Source: Pochonia chlamydosporia 170 (lineage: Eukaryota > Ascomycota > Sordariomycetes > Hypocreales > Clavicipitaceae). From it: a DNA stretch of 64,000 nucleotides. The DNA lies in the NCBI RefSeq assembly GCF_001653235.2, contig NC_035793.1, forward strand, positions 3,472,001-3,536,000, in the 5' to 3' direction. Below the pieces are notes generated by a model. The model was not told the origin of the DNA, did no database searches, and saw only the letters and a list, made by a program, of their open reading frames with translations. The position numbers and the translations under genes are program-made. Below, in pieces: positions 44,148 to 53,863 of the stretch; the first letter of the stretch is position 1; each line of letters opens with the position of its first letter.

Positions 44148-44955
44148 ATGTCAGTTTTACGATTCCCATTCGGCGAAACGATTCGAAATATTCCAATTTA
44201 CAGTCGCTAACTAATTTTCAGGGCGACCGAGTTGACTGTCCAGTCGGAGCGTGCGTTCCAGAAGCAGCCTCACATCTTCCTCAACTCCAAGACCAAGGCC
44301 AAGAGCGCCAGACCGGGCAAGGGTGGCCGACGATGGTATAAGGATGTTGGTCTGGGTTTCCGTACCCCCAAGACTGCCATTGAGGGCAGCTACATCGGTA
44401 CGTGCGAATTGAACGTCGAAATTGCGATCTCGAAATGTTGGGACAAGTGGGGAGGAACAATGAAGTGCTATCAACCAGAGAATTATTCGAAGAGGAGGGA
44501 AAGACGACTCAAGATTGGGGAGACAATGTGCTGTTTCGCGATTTAACAGACGACTGACTTTTCTTCTGCAGACAAGAAATGCCCTTTCACCGGTCTCGTC
44601 TCCATCCGTGGCCGTATCCTGACCGGCACCGTCGTTTCCACCAAGATGCACCGAACTGTCATTATCCGAAGAGAGTACCTCCACTTCATCCCCAAGTACT
44701 CCCGTTATGAGAAGCGCCACAAGAACCTCGCCGCCCACGTCTCTCCCGCTTTCCGTGTCGAGGAGGGTGACCAGGTTACCGTTGGCCAGTGCCGACCTCT
44801 TTCTAAGACTGTACGTTGTGACGATGCCAGTGATGCTGGAAATTCGCTCGGTTTCTTCGCAGTCAGATTTGCTAACTGATGCTCAGGTCCGCTTCAACGT
44901 TCTCCGTGTCCTGCCCCGAACTGGCAAGGCGGTTAAGAAATTCAGCAAGTTCTAA
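44148..44955 (+). CDS. rps11: 40S ribosomal protein uS17 (S11)
   Basis: Exons 44148-44149, 44222-44397, 44572-44810 and 44887-44955; 161 residues. The start codon is split: A and T lie before the first intron (GTCAGT donor, TTTTCAG acceptor) and G is the first base of exon 2, giving [17 protein letters not shown]. Family landmarks follow: [76 protein letters not shown] and VLRVLPRTG. uS17 binds 18S rRNA in the small subunit body. Several introns near the 5' end are usual for fungal ribosomal-protein genes. Confidence 0.97.
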
Positions 44956-45554
44956 ATTGGGCTCTTCTTCTGGCATTTTTGGCGTGATATACATCAGGGG
45001 GGATAGGTCATTCCCACTGGAGGGTCGGGCTCCGGAAGTTGTTTGGCAAAATGGTTGTGCCTGTAGTTGCAGTCACGAATAAAAAAGGCTTTCATGAATG
45101 CAACAATATTACATACGAATCGGTTACGGCTCTCGAGTTCCACGATGTACAATCAAAGTGAAATGAGTTTAACAAGAATTCTGAATTTGGACACGAGCTG
45201 TTGGTGGCTAGTTGGCAGGCTGGAATGTTAAAAAGTTTCGAATGTCCATGGGTTGATGCAAATGTGACTGTCGACGGCGCTCTGTGCAGCCCAGATACGC
45301 GACAACCTCCCACTCGAGAGTAATTTGAATCAAACATTGGCCAGTAAATACGTATGCTAACAATTATTGGCATTGCCTTTGTAGCAATACGCAACAATTC
45401 ACGAAGAAACTTCCAATACTCAGCCATACAGTGTGTGTTATACAGTGCCCAAACTATTACACTGTAGACGCTTCGTAGATTTCCATATGCAAATCACTGA
45501 GCTCCGCGACCAAGATTTCAGGGCCATAAGCAAATATCAACCGCATCTACTACA
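44956..45554. other. Intergenic interval downstream of uS17
   Basis: About 600 nt holding the uS17 3' UTR and the promoter of the twin-CX9C gene. No gene recognised; I did not find snoRNA boxes I could trust. Confidence 0.5.
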
Positions 45555-46566
45555 ATGGGCTGGTTTCCTTCAATATTCGGGTCGGACAAGCCGTCCGATC
45601 CCCTAGGCAAACTCGACCCCAAGCTTCGCGAATTCCTCGAGAAAGAAGCACCAGTAAAATATACCCCGAACCAGGCGGCCACCTCACCAGCCGCACCTCA
45701 ACCTGCATCCCAGCAACAAGCACGAGAAACACAGTCGTCAGTCACGGCAGGAACCGCACCCGATGCATCAGCCGTACCATCACAGAGTTTATACCAAGAT
45801 GGCCGATACGCGCATCTGTGGAAGAACTACCGCCCGTTAGCGCAAATCGAATCCGAATCGGCGACCGACCACGACAAACTCATGGACGTGCTAGAAGGAT
45901 TCAAGGAGCGCAAAGCCGCAGTTGGCAGAGCCGCCTTGGAAAACTGCGCCATCCAGCAGGAGGAGTGGGTGAATTGCATGAAGAACGGCAGTTGGGAGGA
46001 TCAACTACAAATGTGTAGACACCAAGTGAGACGGTTCGAGAGATGCTACACCCTACAATCAGTAAGTCCAGATAACTACCTTTCGCCAAGTTTCAAAAAA
46101 CCAATCAGAATGCTAATTATCCCACCAGCGGTTCCTCAGAGCCCTGGGATACGGCTCAGTGACTGGTCGACCGGCCCAAATCGACGAGGACATCCAAATG
46201 CACGCCGACACACTATACGACCGAATGCTCACGCACGAAACGGCCGTCGAACAAGCCAAGAAGGATGGTACACCGATTCCCATATTCGATCCGTCTTTGC
46301 CAAAGGCGAGTGCGCCAAAGGTTGTTCCGACCCAAGAACTCGAGAAGACGTGGAAGGAAAAGTTGGACAAGCTACCGGAAGATGAGAGAGCGATGGAAGA
46401 AGCTGCGTTGAGGGCGGATTTGCAGGCCAAATCTGACGTGGCCAAGAATGTGAAGCAAATATGGGCAACCCAGAAGGAGGAGAGGGAGGCTAGAAAGGCG
46501 GGTGGACAAGCTACGTTTGGGGATGTGATGTCTGCTATCTTCGGAAGAGGCGGCGGAGATAAATAG
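45555..46566 (+). CDS. Twin-CX9C (CHCH-type) protein, probably mitochondrial
   Basis: Exons 45555-46061 and 46129-46566, a 67-nt GT-AG intron, 314 residues. MGWFPSIFGSDKPSDPLGKLDP opens a Pro/Gln/Ala-rich region to about 85; LYQDGRYAHLWKNYRPL follows. Around residues 132-160 lies a twin CX9C pair, CAIQQEEWVNC and CRHQVRRFERC, the hallmark of CHCH proteins oxidised by Mia40 in the intermembrane space. The C-terminal half is a charged helix (LEKTWKEKLDKLPEDERAM, QIWATQKEEREARKAGG) ending FGDVMSAIFGRGGGDK. There is no obvious presequence, as expected for Mia40 clients. Exact family not recognised; some Pezizomycotina carry similar proteins of unknown role. Confidence 0.83.
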
Positions 46567-46892
46567 TGCCATGATATGTGCAATAAAATCAGTATAGAAT
46601 GTACAACATGTGTGAATACGAGAGCTATCACGACTGGGGAACAAAACCCAGAGCCAAACAGTATCAAGATGGAAATTCAGCACAGAAAACACCTCGAGTG
46701 TTCTTCAAGTGTTTAATTTAAGCACCAGTTATTTGTCTCTGAATAAAATATGCCATTCCTTATTCCCCTTGCAGTCGTGAAGTTCACTCCATAAAACAAC
46801 CAGTTGCTCTTGTCTGCCATGAAGACGCTACTGTCGCTGCTCAATTTCTATACAAAAATAGCTCACACTCCTTCAACAAAGACCCCAAATAT
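46567..46892. other. Interval between CX9C gene and tRNA-Val
   Basis: About 330 nt, AT-rich; 3' UTR of the CX9C gene and upstream flank of the tRNA. Nothing else seen. Confidence 0.5.
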
Positions 46893-46966
46893 GGTTTCGT
46901 GGTCTAGTTGGTCATGATTTCTCGCTAACACCGAGAAGGTCCCCGGTTCGAGCCCGGGCGAAACCA
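46893..46966 (+). tRNA. tRNA-Val(AAC)
   Basis: 74 nt, no intron. The acceptor stem GGTTTCG (46,893-46,899) pairs with CGAAACC (46,959-46,965), discriminator A. The anticodon stem TCTCG/CGAGA encloses the loop CTAACAC, so the anticodon is AAC. The T arm is CCCGG-TTCGAGC-CCGGG. The A box (TGGTCTAGTTGG) and B box (GGTTCGAGCCC) are standard. The genomic copy lacks encoded CCA, as expected in eukaryotes. Confidence 0.97.
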
Positions 46967-46973
46967 CGCTTTC

Positions 46974-46980
46974 TTTTTTT
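46974..46980 (+). terminator. RNA polymerase III T-run terminator of tRNA-Val
   Basis: A run of seven T residues beginning 8 nt after the tRNA discriminator base, preceded by CTTTC. Typical position for Pol III termination. Confidence 0.8.
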
Positions 46981-47881
46981 GTCCATTCCACAACCTGACC
47001 TTTCAAAAACGGCTCCCCGTTGGCGAGACTCCCTATTTTTTTTTTTTCAATTTGGTTTCTTAACTATTAGGTGTAATTATGGCCGCTGCTCATGTTTCAA
47101 AGAGGACGCTCTTTTCAATCCGTCAAATTTCTTCACTTTTCCTTAGGCCCCTCTACATGTTGCTTGGCTAGTATTTTGGTGATACTCAAAGCCGCTCGAC
47201 AGGATCGAGGCTACCCTATACTACGATCGAAATCTTCTAGTTCGCTATTACCCTTCATAATGAAGCGCATTGATATATTTTATGTCGACTTTTGGTGTTG
47301 GAAATATCTCCACTTTGAGCTATATAGCTATTTTCATTCGTGCGATTGTGTGGCTATCTATGTGCTTCGGAATAGTATTTTGTGCTCGTGCTCTAATACC
47401 TCAGCAGTGCGGGAAACTTACAAGCACTAAACTTCAAGACGCCAATGAGTACCATATACTCCAAGGGTGGGACCATACCAGATTGGTTTCTTACAACAAG
47501 TCTTCCAATTATCGGGAGCCCGGCAAAAAAATGCAACTACTCAGGTTTTAAATGTAAAGGGTGAAACGAGGCGCCAAAACCACGGAACTAAGATATGGCG
47601 TCAGAGAGCCCTTCATAACAATATTAATATCGGAACAGCGCTGTAATGCGAAGCAGATGGCTGCTGCAACGCACCAATTGTCAGATATGCGTGTTCCTAA
47701 ACATAGCAAGATGACAATCACCATTTCACGCGTAAAAGCACGATATCTAGGCAAGAGGAAATAGAAGGATCTGCATCAGGCGATTCCATCCTAGTGCCAG
47801 ATGTACGTATATCACGAAAGACCTAAACATGGTGAGGTAAAAGATATATTTTATACATCCACTACGCTCACAATACCGAGG
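46981..47881. other. Intergenic interval, tRNA-Val to URI1-like gene
   Basis: About 900 nt, AT-rich, with a long T-run at about 47,037-47,048. Short frames (for example 47,092-47,430) look random. No gene or repeat recognised. Confidence 0.5.
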
Positions 47882-49690
47882 CTATTGCCTTGATAGTCGC
47901 GCAGCCTTAAAGCGACTCATCGGTTGTCCGCCATCGGCCTCGTCTAGTGGTTGGATGACAGACTCGTCCTCCTTCAAGAAACCGCCGTCACGATGAATAA
48001 ATTTTCTGCGCATGCGCTGGTACTCATCGGCAATTTCCTGGTGTGCCATGGAGTCGTCAAACTCGTCTGGAGCAAGGACATTGGATGAGTTTTCGCGTTC
48101 TACCAAGGTATTGGCAATGGTCGAACCCTCCGGTCCGGTAGGTACGGTTCGCTGTGGTTGTTGCTGCTGCTGCTGCTGCACGAATTTCGAGGGAACATCA
48201 AAAGGCCCCTTTGGAATGTGATCATTTGGTGCACTGTCGTCTCTGGACTTTTTAAATCTCGACGGCTTGCGAGTTGTTTTCGGCTCAGTAACTTTTGTAG
48301 AGCTTGTCCGTTCAACGACATCCCCCAAAGGCTCGATGACTGGCGTTTCCTTTACAGCTGGCTGAGCGGCTGCTGCTTCATCCTCTGGGGCAATGTCGAG
48401 TGCCTGTGCAAACCGAACACCTTTCTTTTCCTCGACATCTCCGTTTTTCCTCTCCTTAATATTAGATTTTGAAGGAGCAGGTTTCGTTGCCGATGATGAA
48501 GTCCCAGGCTCTCGGTTGACAACGATCCTGCCTATCCCTTCGGAATCGTCGGTTGACTTTTCGCCGTCTTCCTTTTGCTCAGCTTGCTCAGTGAAGCGGG
48601 ATTTAATACCCAGTCTCTGTTCCAATTCAAGCATCCGCTGACGGTACTTATCAGTAACAACACGTCCAGTGTACCGGCCGTACTTGTCCTCTTCGCCCTC
48701 CTCGTCATCGAAGTCATCATCGAAATCATCGTCGCCATAGCCAAAGCCGCTATCGTCGTCTGAGTCGACTTCCTCTAGGTCCAACTCGGCAACCACAGCC
48801 CCGACCTCGCCCATGCCGTACTGCAACATTTGTTGTCTCAGCTCAGCATCGTCAGAATCTTCATCATCCGGAATAATTGGCTTTTCATTGCTAATGCTTT
48901 CTTGTTCCTTGGCAGTCCTCATTATTTTGTCCACCCGTTTGGCCCTTATAGACATTTCTGCCGGTGGCGGGTTTGAGACTTCCACATCCTCTGAGAATGA
49001 TACACTTTTTTTGGCTGACGGCGCGGGCAGTGTTTCTGAGCCAGATGGTTTAGGTGAGGCCGTCGGTCTGGGCTTCAATGAGATCGCAGAAGACGGCCTT
49101 TTCTCCGCCGGCGTGGTCGATGGAGCGTTTTCTTCTATCGCTTGAGTCTCACCTTGGAGATCATCAACTCCCGCCTTCTCCAGGGCCTCTTTGACCTTTG
49201 GTAAAGCATTTCCAGGCTGGTTGAGACGATATGAAACAACATTATCATCATCGTCTAGCTCCTCTATGATTTCAGTGATGGGCTGGCCATCTTCATCCAC
49301 GATATCCGGTTGGCTCACAACTGTAGCAGTAGCATACTTGTTCTCTGCTGTTTCGAGCTGCTTCTCTAGACTCGAAACGTTTTTGCCGACATAGTCGATG
49401 CGCCTTTGTAATACATTGATAATCTGAGCCCTGGATTTTAGTTCTTGTAAACCAAAAACTTCGTCAATCTCTTTCCCGATTAGCAGCTCCCCATCGAATT
49501 CGTCATGAATGCGACGTAACTCGTCGGGTGAGTATGGTTCCTGAATAGCTTCAACTTCTTCTTTAAGAGCTTCGTATTCGGCATCCCAAGTTTGCCAATG
49601 TTGGAGGGCCGTTTTCAACTGGTTGACATTTTCCTCGAGTTGTAGACGGTACTTCTCGAGGTTGGAAAAGCTGTCGTTGGCGCCGGCCAT
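47882..49690 (-). CDS. URI1/Bud27-like unconventional prefoldin
   Basis: Single exon, 602 residues from the ATG at 49,690 (MAGANDSFSNLEKYR). The frame is open upstream but has no credible ATG there. Residues about 8-120 form a prefoldin-alpha-like double coiled coil (LQLEENVNQLKTALQHWQTW, YSPDELRRIHDEFDGELLIG, VLQRRIDYVGKNVSSLEKQL). Then EIIEELDDDDNVVSYRLN, an Asp-rich segment near 310-345 (DDDFDDDFDDEEGEEDKYG), RMLELEQRLGIKSRF, a Gln run, and a conserved C-terminus HQEIADEYQRMRRKFI...PMSRFKAARLSRQ. In yeast and animals this protein binds Rpb5 and assists cytoplasmic assembly of RNA polymerases; the same role is inferred here. Confidence 0.88.
   Translation of the reverse strand: MAGANDSFSNLEKYRLQLEENVNQLKTALQHWQTWDAEYEALKEEVEAIQEPYSPDELRRIHDEFDGELLIGKEIDEVFGLQELKSRAQIINVLQRRIDYVGKNVSSLEKQLETAENKYATATVVSQPDIVDEDGQPITEIIEELDDDDNVVSYRLNQPGNALPKVKEALEKAGVDDLQGETQAIEENAPSTTPAEKRPSSAISLKPRPTASPKPSGSETLPAPSAKKSVSFSEDVEVSNPPPAEMSIRAKRVDKIMRTAKEQESISNEKPIIPDDEDSDDAELRQQMLQYGMGEVGAVVAELDLEEVDSDDDSGFGYGDDDFDDDFDDEEGEEDKYGRYTGRVVTDKYRQRMLELEQRLGIKSRFTEQAEQKEDGEKSTDDSEGIGRIVVNREPGTSSSATKPAPSKSNIKERKNGDVEEKKGVRFAQALDIAPEDEAAAAQPAVKETPVIEPLGDVVERTSSTKVTEPKTTRKPSRFKKSRDDSAPNDHIPKGPFDVPSKFVQQQQQQQPQRTVPTGPEGSTIANTLVERENSSNVLAPDEFDDSMAHQEIADEYQRMRRKFIHRDGGFLKEDESVIQPLDEADGGQPMSRFKAARLSRQ
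48159..48181 (-). repeat. Trinucleotide (CTG/CAG) run coding for poly-Gln
   Basis: TTGTTGCTGCTGCTGCTGC on the plus strand codes for a run of about seven Gln in the URI1-like protein. A likely length-variable microsatellite. Confidence 0.85.
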
Positions 49691-50189
49691 GGTGCCGTTG
49701 ATGGCAAGCTGGGATGTATCAGGACTAGTTGCTGTTTTGGAAGAAAAAAGTTGCACAACGCCAGTATGGAGACCTGGCTGCAGGGATGGTGTCAACGATC
49801 TGCTGTGAGTCCTTGTGAATGATGCTGTGGGCAACGTGCTGGCGGCTGAACACCGGCTAACTGTCAAAGGCGCCACAGGCGTCACTGCCTGCGTCCGTTG
49901 TTTGCTCCTGCCTAAAAGGAAAGCTGTTTCCACCACCACCGATAGCCCGAGTGGTAGAAACCCAAGTGTCAGAAGAAGATGACTGCAAGGTTCTTATTAG
50001 GCAGTTCTCACCTGGGCAATGACTGGATCTTCAGCTGAGGCGTAAGATTGGCATTGCAGCAAAGCCACAGGAATCATTTCCATCGTATCATCGTATTCGA
50101 GAAAAAGATGTCTGGTGAAGTGCATAAGATGACCTTGTTTTCTCTTACACTCAACCCCGCCATCTCAATCCATCTCGCTGCTAACAACC
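49691..50189. other. Divergent promoter region, URI1-like / GFA gene
   Basis: About 500 nt between start codons. A CTTACACTCAACCCCGCC-like C/T-rich leader precedes the GFA gene. Nothing else seen. Confidence 0.5.
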
Positions 50190-51257
50190 ATGGCTTCTTC
50201 AGAAACCAAGTCTCTTGAAGCCAAGTGCTTCTGCGGCTCTATTCACTTTACTTTTGATATTCCCGTATCTTCTCTTCCCTTGCCGGTATATCTTTGCCAT
50301 TGCAGCATCTGTCGCTATTCAACAGGCGCCCCAGCCGTTTTCCACTCTGTCCTCCAGGACGGCATAACACCCAACTTTATTGCACCCTCAACTGAAAAGA
50401 ATTTGACCAGTTTCAAACCTGCAGAAGACTGCACATATGACTTCTGTTCGACGTGCGGGTGCCATGTAGCCGGTGTCAGTCTCGACCGCAACTCTTGGAC
50501 TATCGCGACCTCCATGTTTAAAGATCACGGGCCAGAGAATTTCAAAATCACCACGCATGTCTTCTCTAAATCAGCACCAGGCGGAGCCATACCGGCGACA
50601 GTATCTTCAATCGAGGGACGAGAAGTCAAGCACTACAACCCACCCGACGACGACCCCAGGGCAAAGGTGAAGGTACCAACGCCAGAGGTCGGGTCCAACG
50701 GAGAAGATCGCCTTCGAGCCCAGTGCTACTGCGGCGGAGTCTCATTCACAATTGGCAGGCCCAACGACAAGGTCCGCAACGATGCATTCCTGTCCAAGTT
50801 TGTGTCACCGCGAGACGAGAACAAATGGTTGGCGCTGTACGACGTTTGCGATGACTGCCGCCTCGTGAATGGCACTCATGTCGTGGGCTGGACTTTTGTG
50901 CCGTTGGCGCTGTGCGACCCGCCGATCAAGTCGGATTTGATGGTTGGAACTGCCAGGACGTATTCATCTTCGAAGGACGTCTTGCGGTCTTTCTGTGGGA
51001 CTTGTGGTGCGACTGTATTCTTTTCCTGTGCTGGACGAAGGCCAACGGAGGAACAAGCAGTTGTGGATATTGCCACCGGTATTTTGAGGTGTCCAAAGGG
51101 TGTCATGGGCGAGGACTGGTTCACGTGGCGAGCGAGACTCGCGTACGAGGAAACGGGGGTTAAGTACGATAAGGGATTTAGCGAGGCGCTGAGAGAGGGA
51201 ATGAAGACTTGGTCTGACGAAAAGTACGGGGAGGTGTTGACGATGAATGTTGGGTGA
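50190..51257 (+). CDS. Double GFA-domain (CENP-V/GFA family) zinc protein
   Basis: Single exon, 355 residues, with two glutathione-dependent formaldehyde-activating (GFA) modules. Module 1: KCFCGSIHFTF (Cys13, 15), LCHCSICR (36, 38, 41), FCSTCGCHVAG (86, 89, 91). Module 2: QCYCGGVSFTIG near 178, VCDDCRLVNGTHVVGWTF near 222, FCGTCGATVFF near 270. These Cys sets match the two zinc sites of the fold. In bacteria the fold includes S-hydroxymethylglutathione-forming enzymes; in animals CENP-V. Fungal members are numerous and mostly uncharacterised, so the substrate is unknown. Module 2 may have lost one ligand, as CDDC lacks the CHC of module 1. Confidence 0.93.
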   Translation: MASSETKSLEAKCFCGSIHFTFDIPVSSLPLPVYLCHCSICRYSTGAPAVFHSVLQDGITPNFIAPSTEKNLTSFKPAEDCTYDFCSTCGCHVAGVSLDRNSWTIATSMFKDHGPENFKITTHVFSKSAPGGAIPATVSSIEGREVKHYNPPDDDPRAKVKVPTPEVGSNGEDRLRAQCYCGGVSFTIGRPNDKVRNDAFLSKFVSPRDENKWLALYDVCDDCRLVNGTHVVGWTFVPLALCDPPIKSDLMVGTARTYSSSKDVLRSFCGTCGATVFFSCAGRRPTEEQAVVDIATGILRCPKGVMGEDWFTWRARLAYEETGVKYDKGFSEALREGMKTWSDEKYGEVLTMNVG

Positions 51258-52003
51258 GCTGGTGAGATGGGCGTTTGTTTTATTTTATCTCATGTGGGTG
51301 AGGGTGCATTTGGATTGTCATGGTTGGGGAGTTTATGATGTGAAGCGGAATAAGAAGTTGGGTTGCAAAGGATTGAATAACGAATTGCTGCTTTAACACG
51401 CATCACCCACATTGTGACAACGGATGCGACACCTACAGTAGGGGGTCAAACACATGTGAACCTGTAAAAGGTATTACATATTATAGTATATACTAATATA
51501 TACTGAGATGTATTAGTGTATGCTTTAATGTGAGCAAATGCTTTTTACCGCACACCGTAGACAAGACCACCAGTCTGCACATTTGGTTTGAGTGAGTGAC
51601 CAAGCAAGTGAGTGAGTGAGTGAGCTGAAGCATGAGTGAAAGCCTGTAACCTTGAGGCCGGTTCCGCCCAGTCAGCGCCGAGGGTATCCGCTACCAGTCA
51701 GCCAGACTAGTCAGTTATCTCGACTAATGGATTGAAAATTGATGTTGCGCATACCAAATTCCTTCCATTCGAGAATTAAATTCAATTGTAAGAGACTCGA
51801 AAAGTAAGAAGGATCAATTCCGTTCACCTATCCCGCTGCCGCAACTATATTCCTGGTACAATTTGATCATCCAGCGCTGCGGCCACCTCTACCTGTCCAA
51901 CCAGACTGCATCCAGTCCGACGCCGGACTCACGCCTTAATTTGTCTCACCCACATCCAACATCCATCCCATTCATAGACAGCAGCAAAGGGTCAACCAAA
52001 TCG
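51258..52003. other. Intergenic interval with microsatellite
   Basis: About 750 nt. Contains a TATACTAATATATACT-like AT-rich patch (about 51,480-51,525) and the (GTGA)n microsatellite listed separately. Promoter and leader of the FPGS gene expected near the right end. Confidence 0.5.
51606..51624. repeat. (GTGA)n microsatellite
   Basis: Near-perfect run of GTGA units, with further GAGTGAGTGA just upstream at about 51,589-51,600. A simple repeat without apparent function. Confidence 0.85.
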
Positions 52004-53749
52004 ATGCAGAATGTATCGAGACGACCCGTCGTCTTTATACACAATCTCATAGCACGGAATAGCATCCTGCGCACCATGGCTACAGCAACTCGATCCTACA
52101 ACGTGAGTCAAGTCGCACACGGGTGAACCACTCAACTGCCTCGAATTCTGTCTAACCACTCACTCACTCACTAGGACGCAATCGATGCGCTCAACTCACT
52201 GCAAACGCCTCATGCAGTAATAGAAGAACGCCGTAGGCTAGGAATCAAACCCGATGCCTCGTCCATTCGCGAAATGATGGCATACCTCGCCCGAATAGGA
52301 TACACAGTACGTAGCCTCCCTCACTCATCACATCATCTCATGCCAAACTCGACAAAACACTAACAACCGCCGTCACCAGCCCGCCGACCTAGACCGTCTA
52401 AACATAGTCCATGTAGCAGGCACAAAAGGCAAAGGAAGCACCTGCGCCTTCGTCGACTCCATCCTCTCGCAATACCAGCGCAGCAAATCCACCCCCCGCA
52501 AAACAGGACTCTTCATCTCGCCCCATCTCATCGCTGTTCGAGAGCGCATCAGGATAAACTCGGCCCCCATCTCAGAGGCCCTCTTCACCAAGTACTTCTT
52601 CCAGGTATGGGACCGGCTGGGCGAATCGACCGCCCACCCCGAAGATGCGGCACCCGGCTCCCGGCCCCTGTACGCTCGATATCTCACGCTCATGAGCTGG
52701 CATGCGTTTCTGCAAGAGGGCGTCGACTGCGCGGTGTATGAGACGGGCATAGGCGGGGAGTTTGACGCGACGAATATCGTCGAGCGACCTGTTGCGTCGG
52801 GGATAAGCACCCTTGGCATTGACCACGTCTTTGTGCTGGGCGATACGGTGGACAAGATTGCATGGCACAAGGCGGGTATCATGAAGACGGGCAGTCCGGC
52901 ATTCACGGTCGAGCAGGTCCCCTCCGCGGCGGGGGTTCTGCAAGACCGAGCCAAGGAGAAGAGTGTGGATTTGAAGGTGCTACACGTTGACGAGAGGTTG
53001 AGGGGTGTCAAGATTCGGCCAGATGCGCTGTTTCAGAAGAAGAATGCTACGCTGGCGGTTGCCCTTGCGGCATCAGCCCTGAAGAAGCTGGGTGTTGATG
53101 TCGATGTCAACGGCACCGACAGTCCACTCCCACAAGAATTCGTAGACGGGTTGGAGAAGACAGTATTCAGGGGCCGCTGCGAAGTCAAGGAGGAAGACAA
53201 GGTAAAGTGGTTTGTTGACGGCGCCCACACAGCCGACAGTTTAAAAATGTCAGCAAAGTGGTTCATCGACGAATCCTCAAACAGGCAAGTCATCACACTC
53301 TACTCCCCACACACAAAACTAACGTGATATCCAGCACCGGTCCACGCATCATCATATTCAACCAGCAGGGCCGCACCGAAGCAATCGACTTCCTCACGCC
53401 CCTCCAGAAGACCACATCTCGCCCCTCGCCCCTCCCATCCTTTGACCACGCCATCTTCTGCACAAACGTCACGTACGCCAAGACAGGATACAAGCGGGAC
53501 TTTGTCAACCGCGGCATCGACCCCAAGGAGATTGAGACGCTGTCCGTGCAGAAGCGATTCGCCGAAAAGTGGAGGGAGATTGATCCCGCTGCCAATGTCG
53601 TCGTGATGCCTACTATTGAGGAGGCGCTGGACTATGCGAGACGTGTGGGCGAGGGATTGGATGAGGGGAAGGTGATGGCGTATGTTACGGGGAGTTTGCA
53701 CTTGGTTGGTGGTGCGTTGGGGATATTGGAGAAGGCGGATGCGTTGTAA
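52004..53749 (+). CDS. Folylpolyglutamate synthase (canonical)
   Basis: Exons 52004-52102, 52175-52306, 52380-53284 and 53335-53749; 516 residues. The first two introns are GT-AG; the last (50 nt) is GC-AG with an AG|GCAAGT donor and an ACTAAC branch site. Landmarks: HVAGTKGKGSTCAF (P-loop), SPHLIAVRERIRIN, YETGIGGEFDATNIV, LGIDHVFVLGDTV, IAWHKAGIMK, FVDGAHTADS, IIIFNQQGR and YVTGSLHLVGGALG. The enzyme adds glutamates to reduced folates, retaining them in cytosol and mitochondria. Residues 1-24 are Arg-rich without acidic residues (mitochondrial presequence type), and Met25 (52,076) offers a cytosolic start, as known for FPGS elsewhere. It lies 114 nt from the stop of an inverted paralogue. 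Confidence 0.95.
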
Positions 53750-53863
53750 GGCGGTTTCATTGATGAGTTTTTTTGGGTTGAATTGGATATATATACCTTG
53801 TTGGTAAATACGTACATTTGGATATGATAAAGAGTTGCGCTTGTATATCATGAAAACAGTCAT

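Noticed and set aside
49691..49939. N-terminal extension of the URI1-like protein
   Set aside because: The open frame upstream lacks an ATG, and the family begins close to the prefoldin coiled coil, so the ATG at 49,690 was chosen.
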